Origin: a bacterium | GTDB taxonomy: Bacteria > Zhuqueibacterota > Zhuqueibacteria > Residuimicrobiales > Residuimicrobiaceae | Direction: 5' to 3' | DNA length: 64,000 nt | Assembly (NCBI GenBank): GCA_029565685.1 | Contig: JAKQNR010000024.1 | Location: forward strand, 248,001-312,000 | Shown: positions 31,483 to 39,706 of the stretch, in pieces | How positions within the stretch are numbered: position 1 is the stretch's first letter | Layout of the letters: each line of letters starts with the position of its first letter | Program-made: the position numbers and the translations under genes | Notes under the pieces: model-generated | Database searches by the model: none | Seen by the model: the letters and a program-made list of their open reading frames with translations, nothing else | Told to the model about the DNA's origin: nothing

Positions 31483-31503
31483 CGCAAGAAAAAAATGCTT
31501 GCG
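31483..31503. repeat. Inverted repeat CGCAAG-N9-CTTGCG overlapping the -35 of the hydrogenase promoter
   Basis: Perfect 6-bp arms at 31483-31488 and 31498-31503 around an A-rich spacer (AAAAAAATG). The right arm overlaps TTGCGT (-35). The layout fits a regulator binding site; the cognate factor is unknown. Confidence 0.45.
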
Positions 31504-31527
31504 TCTTAACCCACTTTTTAATATAAT
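31499..31527 (+). promoter_or_regulatory. Sigma-70-like promoter of the hydrogenase gene cluster
   Basis: TTGCGT (31499-31504), 17-nt spacer and a perfect TATAAT (31522-31527). The predicted start is near 31534, giving a leader of about 170 nt before the first gene. Weak -35 plus operator-like repeat suggests a regulated promoter. Confidence 0.6.
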
Positions 31528-31706
31528 GAACCGGATCATCATTTGATTCATTTTAGAATCATCCTCCTACGCGCTGAAGGGCTTTGACCGACCAGGCAGT
31601 GCATCCGCCCTATTGTTGATTTTGTACACACCGGGACCCATTTAGTCAAGCAGTAACAGTTTTCTCTCGAACGAATCAGACCGCATTCTCAGGAGGAGCC
31701 GATCCG

Positions 31707-33662
31707 GTGAATGTACCAACCGTTTGTCCGTTTTGTGGCTGTGGTTGCGGCTTGATATTAGAGGTTGAGCAGAATCGCGTGTGCGCAGCCTTTCCTCAAC
31801 GATCCCACCCCGTGAGTCGCGGCACGCTTTGTATCAAAGGCTGGAACAGCCACGAGTTCATTCATCATCCGCAGAGACTGACCCATCCCCTGATTAAAAA
31901 GAACGGCGTGTTCAAGCAAGCCTCCTGGTCACAGGCGATCGCTTTTGCCGCCCAAGGCCTGCAACGCGTGCAGGAGCGTTATGGCGCCCATGCGTTGGGT
32001 GTCGTGGGCTCGGTGAAAAGCACCAATGAAGAACAGTATCTGCTGGCCCGATTCAGTCGTTCGGTTCTGCAGACCGCGAACCTGGACACTGCGATGCGTC
32101 TGCACGCCAGTCCAACGGTTCGCGGCCTGTTGCCGCACTGGGGCTATGGCGCCGCAGGCGCTGCAATGACCGACTTGGAATCAGCCAAGGCCATTCTCAT
32201 TGTAGGCGCCAATCCCAAAGCGCAATCAGCCAATCTCGGATCGTTCATTCTGCAAGCGGCGAAAAGAGGCAGTCGGGTTTTGCTGATAGACAGCCGTGAA
32301 CAGGATCATTCGCGATTTTACGGCCAGCAGATTCGACCGCGCCCCAACACGTATCTTTTGATATTGCAGGCCATGCTGCAGACTATTATAAGCAACGGGT
32401 GGCAGCGGCCGGCGGCTGCTCTGTCGAGCGGATGGAAAGAGAAATTAGCCGCCTACTCCGCTGAGCGCGCCGCCGCGGCAGCCGGAGTTACCGCTCAGGA
32501 GATTCGCTCGCTGACGGAAAGCTTCGCCACGGCAGAAACCGCGGTCATCGTCTATGGAGACGGAATAACTCAGCACGCCGACGGCCTGGCCTGTGTGCAT
32601 GCATTGTGGAATCTAGCGGTGATCACCGGCAACCTGGATAAAGCGGGATGTGGTCTTTTGCCGTTGATGAACAGCAACAATATGCAGGGCAGCATCGATA
32701 TGGGAATGGCCACGGAACTGTTGCCCGGTCATGCATTTCTCACCGATCGCTCGGCCGCCGATCATTTCAGCCGTATATGGAATTGTTCGTTGCCGGAAGA
32801 GCCGGGCAAAACACTGCCAGAGATGGTGCGGCAGGCAGGAACGTCGCTGCGCGCACTGTATGTGGTCGGTGAAAATCTGGCGGCCAGCATGGCCGCCGCC
32901 CCGGCGCTGGCACGGTTGGATTTCTTGGTTGTTCAGGATCTGTTTTTGACAGAAACCGCGCAGGCAGCGCACGTCGTTTTACCTGCGTGCAGTTTTGCCG
33001 AAAAGGAGGGAACGGTCACCAACCTGGAGCGGCGGGTTCAGCGCATCCGTAAAGCCATCGCCCCATTGGGTGAGAGCAAACCGGATGCGGAGATTATCAC
33101 GCTGTTGGCGAATAAGCTTGGATCGGCCTGGCCGGACCGCGATGCATTGAGTTGGTTCGGCGAGATGCAAAACGCGCATCCCGCCTATGGACAGCTGGAT
33201 GTGGAGTCGGTTTCTCATCCCGGGGGAGCGGTGTGGCCCGTGGTCCGCAACGGCAGCCGATATGCCTACGCTCCTATCGAAGCCCCGACGGCGCCGGGAG
33301 ATGAACCCGATGCCGAGTTTCCCTTTCTCCTAACCATGGGCCCGGGGCGTTTGCATCGCATGACCGGCACCCTCATCCAACATTCCTTCACTCTGGAACG
33401 GGAAGAGCCCTTCGGCCTGCTGGAGGTGAACCCGGAGGATGCCAAAGCCCTGAAATGCCGCAGCGGCAGCGCCGTCAGAATCAAAACCCGCCAGGGGGAA
33501 TGGGTAGGGCAGGCCGCAGTAACGCGTGCCGTGTTAGCCGGAACGCTGCATCTTTCCGTTTTCGACCGCGAAGGGAAAGCGCTCGCTTTGCTCGGAACGC
33601 TAATGGATCCCAGGACGAAAATTCCGCTTAAAGTGTGTGCCGCCAGATTGGAGATGGCCTGA
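31707..33662 (+). CDS. Formate-dehydrogenase-like molybdopterin oxidoreductase lacking the Cys/Sec and His active-site pair
   Basis: 651 aa, GTG start with AGGAGGAG upstream. The N-terminal CPFCGCGCGL...TLCIKG binds a [4Fe-4S] cluster; the rest matches FdhF/NarB-type bis-MGD proteins with a C-terminal molydopterin-binding domain (FLLTMGPGRLHRMTG). In formate dehydrogenases the segment is R-x-(C/U)-H-x-P-x-V; here it is RLHASPTV with His133-Ala134, so both the metal ligand and the catalytic His are gone. Formate oxidation is therefore doubtful; it may bind another substrate or act as an electron-transfer scaffold. First gene of the hydrogenase run; overlaps the next by 1 nt. Confidence 0.82.
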   Translation: MNVPTVCPFCGCGCGLILEVEQNRVCAAFPQRSHPVSRGTLCIKGWNSHEFIHHPQRLTHPLIKKNGVFKQASWSQAIAFAAQGLQRVQERYGAHALGVVGSVKSTNEEQYLLARFSRSVLQTANLDTAMRLHASPTVRGLLPHWGYGAAGAAMTDLESAKAILIVGANPKAQSANLGSFILQAAKRGSRVLLIDSREQDHSRFYGQQIRPRPNTYLLILQAMLQTIISNGWQRPAAALSSGWKEKLAAYSAERAAAAAGVTAQEIRSLTESFATAETAVIVYGDGITQHADGLACVHALWNLAVITGNLDKAGCGLLPLMNSNNMQGSIDMGMATELLPGHAFLTDRSAADHFSRIWNCSLPEEPGKTLPEMVRQAGTSLRALYVVGENLAASMAAAPALARLDFLVVQDLFLTETAQAAHVVLPACSFAEKEGTVTNLERRVQRIRKAIAPLGESKPDAEIITLLANKLGSAWPDRDALSWFGEMQNAHPAYGQLDVESVSHPGGAVWPVVRNGSRYAYAPIEAPTAPGDEPDAEFPFLLTMGPGRLHRMTGTLIQHSFTLEREEPFGLLEVNPEDAKALKCRSGSAVRIKTRQGEWVGQAAVTRAVLAGTLHLSVFDREGKALALLGTLMDPRTKIPLKVCAARLEMA

Positions 33663-34720
33663 TGCCGATTATCGAAAAGTGGCTGATCAGCAAAACGCAT
33701 CTGTTCGAGCGGCTGGAGAGTCTGAGCCGCGAGCAGACCGTCATCGCGCCGGTGCGTCAGAGCGATGGAGAGGTCTCGTTTCAGCCGATCCGTTCTGCCG
33801 ATGAAATAACGCTGGAGTATGTGAACGAGTTGCATCCGCCAAAACGTTTTTTACAGCCGGTTTTTGAACCTTTGTTCACTTTTAATTTAGGCGGCGCCAG
33901 GCCGCAGCTGACCGCCGCGCCTCCTCCCTCACCGCAGATCCTGTTCGGCGTTCGTTCCTGCGATGTGCAGGGATTCCGGCATATGGATGGATTTTTCAGC
34001 GGCGCGTTTAAGGATGATCTCTATTGGCAACGGCGGAATCAAACAACGGTGATCAGCATGGCCTGTCTGCAGCCGGCGGACACCTGTTTCTGCATCTGCT
34101 GCAACGGAGGGCCATACCTGTCCGACGGCTTTGATTTGCAACTCACCGACCTAGGAGAACTGTTTTTAGCCGAAGTGGGCTCCAGCAAGGGCGCCGCCAT
34201 CGTGCAGACCTGCGACCGGCAATCGGCCGGCGACAAAGAGGAGCGGCATAGGCAGGCGCTCATGCAGGCCTGCGATGAAAAAATGATCCCCACCGCGTAC
34301 CTCGCCAAAGCGGTGATCGCCATCACCAATCAGCGGGTGGATGAGAAACTATGGGAAGAGATGGGGCTGGAGTGTTTTAGCTGCGGCGGCTGCACCCATG
34401 TCTGTCCCTGCTGCACCTGTTTTGAGGTGCTCGACCACAGAGAGACCGAGAAAACCGGCCTGCGCTTCCGCTGCTGGGACTCTTGTCAGTATGCGGGTTT
34501 CACCCGGGAGGCGTCGGGACACAATCCGCGCGCTCAAAGCAAAGAGCGGGTCAAGCGGCGCTTTTATCATAAATTGAGTTTCGCCTATATCCAAGCGGAC
34601 GGTCATCCCGGCTGCGTTGGCTGCGGGCGATGTATTACCGTGTGTCAGGCTTTCGGGTTGCTGGATATGGCGGCGGTGGTGAAAAGGATCCGACGCGAAG
34701 GCCAGATGGTGGCGGAATAG
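33662..34720 (+). CDS. Sulfhydrogenase beta-like iron-sulfur subunit (HydB/AsrA-type)
   Basis: 352 aa from ATG 33662, sharing one base with the previous stop. Two C-terminal ferredoxin-like cluster motifs: CFSCGGCTHVCPCCTCF (C-x2-C-x2-C-x3-C) and GCVGCGRCITVCQ. The upstream body with GVRSCDVQGF and CFCICCNGG is typical of HydB of archaeal soluble hydrogenases and AsrA of sulfite reductase. Passes electrons between the flavoprotein encoded next and the other Fe-S subunits (inferred). Confidence 0.87.
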   Translation: MPIIEKWLISKTHLFERLESLSREQTVIAPVRQSDGEVSFQPIRSADEITLEYVNELHPPKRFLQPVFEPLFTFNLGGARPQLTAAPPPSPQILFGVRSCDVQGFRHMDGFFSGAFKDDLYWQRRNQTTVISMACLQPADTCFCICCNGGPYLSDGFDLQLTDLGELFLAEVGSSKGAAIVQTCDRQSAGDKEERHRQALMQACDEKMIPTAYLAKAVIAITNQRVDEKLWEEMGLECFSCGGCTHVCPCCTCFEVLDHRETEKTGLRFRCWDSCQYAGFTREASGHNPRAQSKERVKRRFYHKLSFAYIQADGHPGCVGCGRCITVCQAFGLLDMAAVVKRIRREGQMVAE

Positions 34721-34792
34721 ACTCCAGCTCATGGCCCGCTTTCCGCCGGCCAGTTTGATTTGAGGGCGATTTGGAATTCTAATCCCAGACAG

Positions 34793-35626
34793 ATGAACGG
34801 TATGCAAAAACTCTATCTTCCTCAGCTTGCCGTGATCGATCAGATCGTCGATGAAACGGCGGACACCAAAACGTTCACCATGCACTTTGACAATCCGCAC
34901 TACAACGCCGAGTTCCGCTATTTATCCGGTCAGTTTGTGGAAGCGTCGGTGCTAGGCGTCGGCGAAGCGCCGTTTGGCTTCTGCTCCAACCCCAACCGCA
35001 CCGGAACGTTCGCCGTCACTGTGCGCGCCATCGGCCGGGTGACCCGTGCCATGCACGCCATGCATCCCGGCGATCTATTGGGAATACGGGCGCCGTTGGG
35101 CAACCACTTTCCCCTGCAGGAAGTCCAGGGCTATGATATTCTTTTCGTCGCCGGCGGCATCGGATTGCCGCCGCTCAGATCACTCATTGAACCCATGCTG
35201 GACATGCGCGAAAAATTCGGCCGTTTCACCATTCTCTACGGCGCACGCACGCCGGCGGACCGGGTCTATAAAACGCGGCTGGAGGAATGGGCGCAGCGCA
35301 AAGATCTGACGCTGCTGCAGACCGTGGATGTGCCGGATGAAACCTGGAATGGTCCGGTGGGCGTGGTTACCACTCTGTTTGAACGAACGCACATCGATCC
35401 AGCCGCAACCGTGGCGTTTACCTGCGGGCCGCCGGTGATGATCCGTTTCGTGATTCAGGACTTGTTGGCCATGGGATTTCCTGAGGATCATATCATCTCC
35501 ACATTGGAACGCTATATGAAGTGCGGAGTGGGCAAATGCGGCCACTGCGCCATCGGCCATAAATACATCTGTGTGGATGGGCCGGTTTTTTCCTGGCGGC
35601 AGATTAAAAAGCTGCCGGAGCGATAA
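34793..35626 (+). CDS. Sulfhydrogenase gamma-like FAD/NAD(P)-binding subunit (HydG/AsrB-type)
   Basis: 277 aa from ATG 34793 (ATG 34802 possible). Ferredoxin-NADP reductase fold: FAD site in RYLSGQFVEASV and APFGFCSNP, NAD(P) site in LFVAGGIGLPPLRSLI and FTCGPPVMIRFV. The C-terminal KCGVGKCGHCAIGHKYIC binds a [2Fe-2S] cluster. Gives the complex a pyridine-nucleotide port. Together with the HydB-like protein it mirrors the diaphorase half of Pyrococcus sulfhydrogenase. Protein name HydG here is not the [FeFe] maturase. Confidence 0.88.
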   Translation: MNGMQKLYLPQLAVIDQIVDETADTKTFTMHFDNPHYNAEFRYLSGQFVEASVLGVGEAPFGFCSNPNRTGTFAVTVRAIGRVTRAMHAMHPGDLLGIRAPLGNHFPLQEVQGYDILFVAGGIGLPPLRSLIEPMLDMREKFGRFTILYGARTPADRVYKTRLEEWAQRKDLTLLQTVDVPDETWNGPVGVVTTLFERTHIDPAATVAFTCGPPVMIRFVIQDLLAMGFPEDHIISTLERYMKCGVGKCGHCAIGHKYICVDGPVFSWRQIKKLPER

Positions 35627-35656
35627 GCAGCTGACGCAGGACGAACAAGAGAGGCT

Positions 35657-36157
35657 ATGAGCGGTCTGTTGAGGCAAGAACTGCAGAGGCTGTTGGCCGG
35701 CAAAAAAACGGTGGTGTTAGGGATCGGCCGCGAGGGATGCGGCGACGATGCCGTTGGCCCGCTGCTGGCGCAGCGGCTCGGCCGCGGCGATCGGGTGACC
35801 GCCTTGGTGGCTGAGGAACTGCCGGAAAACTATACGGAACCCATCAGGCGCCTGGCGCCGCAGACGATTCTGTTGGTCGATGCGGTGGATTTTAACGGCT
35901 TTGCCGGCCAGGTGGTGCTGCTGCGCGAGGAAGAGTTGACCGCGGTCTCCTGCTCAGCGCATCATGCCTCCCTGCGGCCGCTCATGCGCTATTTGTCGTT
36001 GACCACCGGCGCCCAGATCAGGTTGCTGGGCGTACAACCCGACGCCTGCAGGCCGCAAACCGCTTTGAGCCAGCCGGTTTCGGAAACGCTGTCCGTGTTG
36101 CACTCCTTGCTGTCGCATGGTGAGACCGAAGAGGAAACGTCTAGATGGACACCCTGA
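35657..36157 (+). CDS. [NiFe] hydrogenase maturation endopeptidase (HycI/HyaD family)
   Basis: 166 aa. GIGREGCGDDAVGPLLAQRL and LLVDAVDF supply the acidic residues that recognise nickel in the precursor; SAHHASL contributes the conserved His. It removes the C-terminal tail of the large subunit after nickel insertion. Its only visible client is the large subunit at 39707-41389, whose approximately 30-residue tail after DPCFSCTER fits. Its 3' end overlaps the next gene by 13 nt. Confidence 0.88.
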   Translation: MSGLLRQELQRLLAGKKTVVLGIGREGCGDDAVGPLLAQRLGRGDRVTALVAEELPENYTEPIRRLAPQTILLVDAVDFNGFAGQVVLLREEELTAVSCSAHHASLRPLMRYLSLTTGAQIRLLGVQPDACRPQTALSQPVSETLSVLHSLLSHGETEEETSRWTP

Positions 36158-37605
36158 TCATCCTGCTGTTTGTGATACCCCTTATGGGCGTCGTGCTTGC
36201 AGCCTTTGGCCGTTCTTCCCAGGCTGACCGTTTGGCGCTGCCAGCCATCTCTGCGACGCTGATAGTGTTGCTGTTGCTGCTTGCGACGGCCGATCTGGCT
36301 ACGCCGGTTGTGCGCGTGGCGATTTCCTGGAATTGGCTGCAGGATATGCAGCCGCCGCTGAGCTTTGGATATCAGTTGGATCCATTGAGTTGGTTGTTGT
36401 TGACCGTCGTTGTGGTGCTGGGTTTTCTGGTTTTTATTTTTTCCAGGACCTATCTCAGCGATCAAAACAAAGAACACCCGGATGCTGAGGGAAAAGCGCG
36501 CCATCATGCTTGGTTGATGCTGTTTGTGGTCGCCATGATCGGTGTGGCGGTGTCGCCCAATCTACTGCAGCTGTTTTTCTTTTGGGAGACGACGACGCTC
36601 TGCTCGTGGGCGCTCATCTCTCACTACCGGAATGCCGAGTCCCTGCGCGCCGGCTTTAAAGCGCTGTTGATGACGTTCGGCGGCGGTATCTTTTTTGCTC
36701 TGGGTCTGGTTTTGCTTTTTGCGCAAACGCGCAGCTTTGAATTCTCCGCCCTGCGCGATTTGCCGCAAACGTGGCGGTTTTGGGTTTTCGGCTGCTTTGC
36801 AGTGGCCGCCTGGGCCAAATCCGCTCAAGTGCCGTTCTTCACCTGGCTGCCCGATGCCATGGCCGCGCCTACGACCGTGTCCATGTATCTGCATGCAGCG
36901 GCGATGGTCAAAGCCGGCGTGTTTCTGATCGCCCGCCTCACCCTGGCGAATCAGGAGCTGTCTTTCGGCGCGGGCGTCCTGCTGGCTGTTATGGCGGTGG
37001 TCACGATGATCACCGCGCTGTTGCTGTTTTTCTACCAAAACGATTTAAAGAGGTTGCTGGCCTATTCCACGATCGCCCATCTCTCCTACGTATTGTTTGG
37101 TTTGGGCCTCGGGGTTATGGGCAGCGGTCTTGGCTGGTATGCCGGCGTCATGCATATCATGAACCACAGCGCGGCCAAAGGGCTGCTGTTTCTCTGTGTC
37201 GGCGCGGTTTCCTATAAAGCGGGAACGCGTCAAATCAGCGAACTGAGTGGATTGGCCCGAACCGCGCCGTTGATCGCCGGTGCGTTTTTTGTCGGCATGC
37301 TGGCGCTTCTCGGCGTGCCGCCGTTTTCCTGCTTTTACAGCAAATTTTATCTGCTCACCGCTGCGGTGAATCTGGGCGGTGTGGCGGGTTTCACTTTACT
37401 TATACCATTTATCCTGGAGATGGTCGTCGCGTTCGCCTGGTTTCTGCATATCGGACACAAGGTGTTTTTCGGCCCAGTCTCAGAGTCGGCCGGCCGGGCA
37501 GCCAATCCGCCCCTGTCCATGAGCGTGGTACTGATCCTGTTAATGCTGCTCACCCTGGCTGCCCCCTATTTTGCGTTGCACCTGATGCGCTGTATCGGCA
37601 TGTAA
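36145..37605 (+). CDS. Proton-conducting antiporter-like subunit (HyfD/NuoM-NuoN type)
   Basis: 486 aa, about 13-14 membrane helices. Keeps the TM5 Glu in FFFWETTTLCSWALIS and the TM7 Lys in AWAKSAQVPFFTWLPDAM, the residues used for ion translocation in complex I and Mrp antiporters. Length matches E. coli HyfD. Part of the membrane arm of the group 4 hydrogenase; H+ versus Na+ cannot be told. Confidence 0.87.
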   Translation: MDTLIILLFVIPLMGVVLAAFGRSSQADRLALPAISATLIVLLLLLATADLATPVVRVAISWNWLQDMQPPLSFGYQLDPLSWLLLTVVVVLGFLVFIFSRTYLSDQNKEHPDAEGKARHHAWLMLFVVAMIGVAVSPNLLQLFFFWETTTLCSWALISHYRNAESLRAGFKALLMTFGGGIFFALGLVLLFAQTRSFEFSALRDLPQTWRFWVFGCFAVAAWAKSAQVPFFTWLPDAMAAPTTVSMYLHAAAMVKAGVFLIARLTLANQELSFGAGVLLAVMAVVTMITALLLFFYQNDLKRLLAYSTIAHLSYVLFGLGLGVMGSGLGWYAGVMHIMNHSAAKGLLFLCVGAVSYKAGTRQISELSGLARTAPLIAGAFFVGMLALLGVPPFSCFYSKFYLLTAAVNLGGVAGFTLLIPFILEMVVAFAWFLHIGHKVFFGPVSESAGRAANPPLSMSVVLILLMLLTLAAPYFALHLMRCIGM

Positions 37606-37638
37606 TCTTAACCGGCGCTGGAAGAGGAGTGTCGCCCT

Positions 37639-39693
37639 ATGACTGGTTTTTTTATCGCTCTGATGTTCTATTTAACCGGCGCTGTGTTAGCTTGGCTCTT
37701 CAGCAGCAAACGCCGATGGGTGGGCTCCATCACTTTAGCGGCCCATCTGCTGGCCGCCCTGTCCCTGGCGGACGTGGTCATAGCAGCTTTTCGTCGCGGC
37801 ACGGTGACGATGGAATACCCGCTGTGGACCATCGCGGGAATTCATGCTGAACTTTTTTTCAAAATAGATCCGCTCAGCGCGCTGTTTCTCGCCATCATCG
37901 CTCTGGTCGCCATTTTGGTGCCGCTGTACGGCCGCGGCTATATGAAAATGCCGGAATATGATGAGTACAATCTGGCTGGTTTTTACCCGGTTCTCTCGCT
38001 TTTTTTTGTCGGAGTCTGTTGCGTGGTGGCGGCGGCTGACTTGTTTTTCTTTTTTATTTTTTGGGAGATCATGACCCTATGCTCCTATGGGCTGGTGGTC
38101 TTTGAGAAAAAAGACCGGGAAAAAGGCCGGGCTGGATTGAAATATTTCATCATCACCCACATCGCCACGGCGCTGATGTTTATAGCAGCCATGATCCTTT
38201 ATCGCGAGAGCGGTTCTTTTTCCTTTCAAGGTCAGAGCGATGCCATGACCTCCCTCTTGGCCACGCGGCCGTATTTATTACACCTGGTGTTGTTGTTTTT
38301 CTTTATCGGCTTTGCGACAAAAGCAGGCATTCTTCCCATGGGCGATTGGTTGCCGGGCGCCTATGCAGCCGCCCCCACGCCGGCCACCGCTGCATTCGCC
38401 GGCAGTATGACCAAACTCGGCGTGTATGGCATTTTGCGTATTTTTGTCGACTTGCTGCCCATCAGCGCTTCCACGCAGATTTGGGGCGCCATCATAGCCG
38501 TGTTCGGCACGATCTCTATTTTTATCGGCACGCTGACTGCGCTGGTTCAGGACGACGGTAAAAAACTCCTTTCCTTTCATGTCATCGGACAGATGGGCTA
38601 TATGTTTCTCAGCATCGGCATCGGCATTTATTTTCTCCCCGTGCAGCCGCTGTTGGCGCTGGCCGGGCTGTGCGCCGGCATCTTTCATCTGATCAACAAT
38701 GTGTGCTACAAATCATGTTTGTTTTTCAATGCAGGGTCGGTGTACTGGAAGGTAAAAACCTTCAACATCAACCTGGTGGGGGGACTGGCGCGTCTTTTGC
38801 CGATAACCGCGATGTGGACGCTATTGGCCTCTTTTGCCATCGCTGGGCTGCCGCCATTGAACGGTTTTGCCAGTAAATGGCTGATCTATCAGACCGCCAT
38901 CGCAGGTTCAAACATCGCCCCGCTGTTTATGTTGTTGGCGGTTTTCGCCTTGTTTATCAGCGCAGTCACCCTGGCGTCTTTTATTAAATTTTCCACTGCG
39001 CTTTTCTACGGCAAATATGCGGATCATGGCAGCGGGGCCCAAACCGGCGAAGTGCCGCCGGGCATGCAGCTGAGCCAGGGATTGCTGGTAGCCGCTTGCA
39101 TCGGCCTGGGGCTTTTTCCACTCTGGCCGCTGCACTGGATCAGCCAGGCGGTGTCCGGCCTTTTGCCGTCGGCGTTTTTGCCGCCAGCCTCTGCCCTGGC
39201 CGGCGAACAGACGTTGCATGGAATGGCGCTGCGGTGGGGCGCAGGCTTAACCGCAGCCTGGAATCCTTTATCCCTGCTGCTGGTTTTTATCCTCTGCTTC
39301 GCGCTGGTTTATGGCCTGTATCGCTTGACCAAACCGGTCCGCCGGGTGGAGACGACCTGGTACTGCGGAGAAGAACAGGCGGATGATCAAGTGCGCTATC
39401 AGGCCCACAGTTATTACCTGGCCTTCAAGCAGCTTTTCACTCTGCAGGTGGGCAGATATCAACGGCCGGGCGTGTATCCTACCATTCACTATCCCAAGAT
39501 TGTTTTTTCCGACACCGGCCGGCTAAAAAAGCTGCTCGACCTGGATCACTGGTTCTATCATCCTTTGGCTGATACTTTTCAGAAAATGGCTTATCGTTTC
39601 AGCGCCACTCACAGCGGCATCCCGCACGTCTATCTGCTCTGGTTGCTGCTGGGAGCTGTCAGCGCTGTGGTTTTACTGTTCGTGTTAAAATAA
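37639..39693 (+). CDS. Large antiporter-like subunit (HyfB/NuoL type)
   Basis: 684 aa; E. coli HyfB has a similar length. TM5 Glu in FFIFWEIMTLCSYG and TM7 Lys in FATKAGILPMGDWLPGAY are conserved; NVCYKSCLFFNAGSVYWK carries the broken-helix region. A C-terminal extension (VETTWYCGEEQADDQVRYQ, then a last helix) may be the lateral anchor. Follows the first antiporter after 33 nt. Together the three antiporter-like proteins suggest a pump with several ion channels. Confidence 0.87.
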   Translation: MTGFFIALMFYLTGAVLAWLFSSKRRWVGSITLAAHLLAALSLADVVIAAFRRGTVTMEYPLWTIAGIHAELFFKIDPLSALFLAIIALVAILVPLYGRGYMKMPEYDEYNLAGFYPVLSLFFVGVCCVVAAADLFFFFIFWEIMTLCSYGLVVFEKKDREKGRAGLKYFIITHIATALMFIAAMILYRESGSFSFQGQSDAMTSLLATRPYLLHLVLLFFFIGFATKAGILPMGDWLPGAYAAAPTPATAAFAGSMTKLGVYGILRIFVDLLPISASTQIWGAIIAVFGTISIFIGTLTALVQDDGKKLLSFHVIGQMGYMFLSIGIGIYFLPVQPLLALAGLCAGIFHLINNVCYKSCLFFNAGSVYWKVKTFNINLVGGLARLLPITAMWTLLASFAIAGLPPLNGFASKWLIYQTAIAGSNIAPLFMLLAVFALFISAVTLASFIKFSTALFYGKYADHGSGAQTGEVPPGMQLSQGLLVAACIGLGLFPLWPLHWISQAVSGLLPSAFLPPASALAGEQTLHGMALRWGAGLTAAWNPLSLLLVFILCFALVYGLYRLTKPVRRVETTWYCGEEQADDQVRYQAHSYYLAFKQLFTLQVGRYQRPGVYPTIHYPKIVFSDTGRLKKLLDLDHWFYHPLADTFQKMAYRFSATHSGIPHVYLLWLLLGAVSAVVLLFVLK

Positions 39694-39706
39694 CAAAGGG
39701 CCTCCT

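Larger units (their letters stand above)
31373..31706. other. Divergent intergenic region between ade and the hydrogenase operon
   Basis: 334 nt with no gene. It contains the plus-strand promoter and inverted repeat listed separately, then an approximately 170-nt leader without obvious coding potential, ending in AGGAGGAG 9 nt before the GTG at 31707. No transfer RNA or riboswitch was recognised. Confidence 0.6.

Noticed and set aside
31707-33662. Functional formate dehydrogenase
   Set aside because: The Cys/Sec and catalytic His positions are His and Ala, so the standard activity is not supported.
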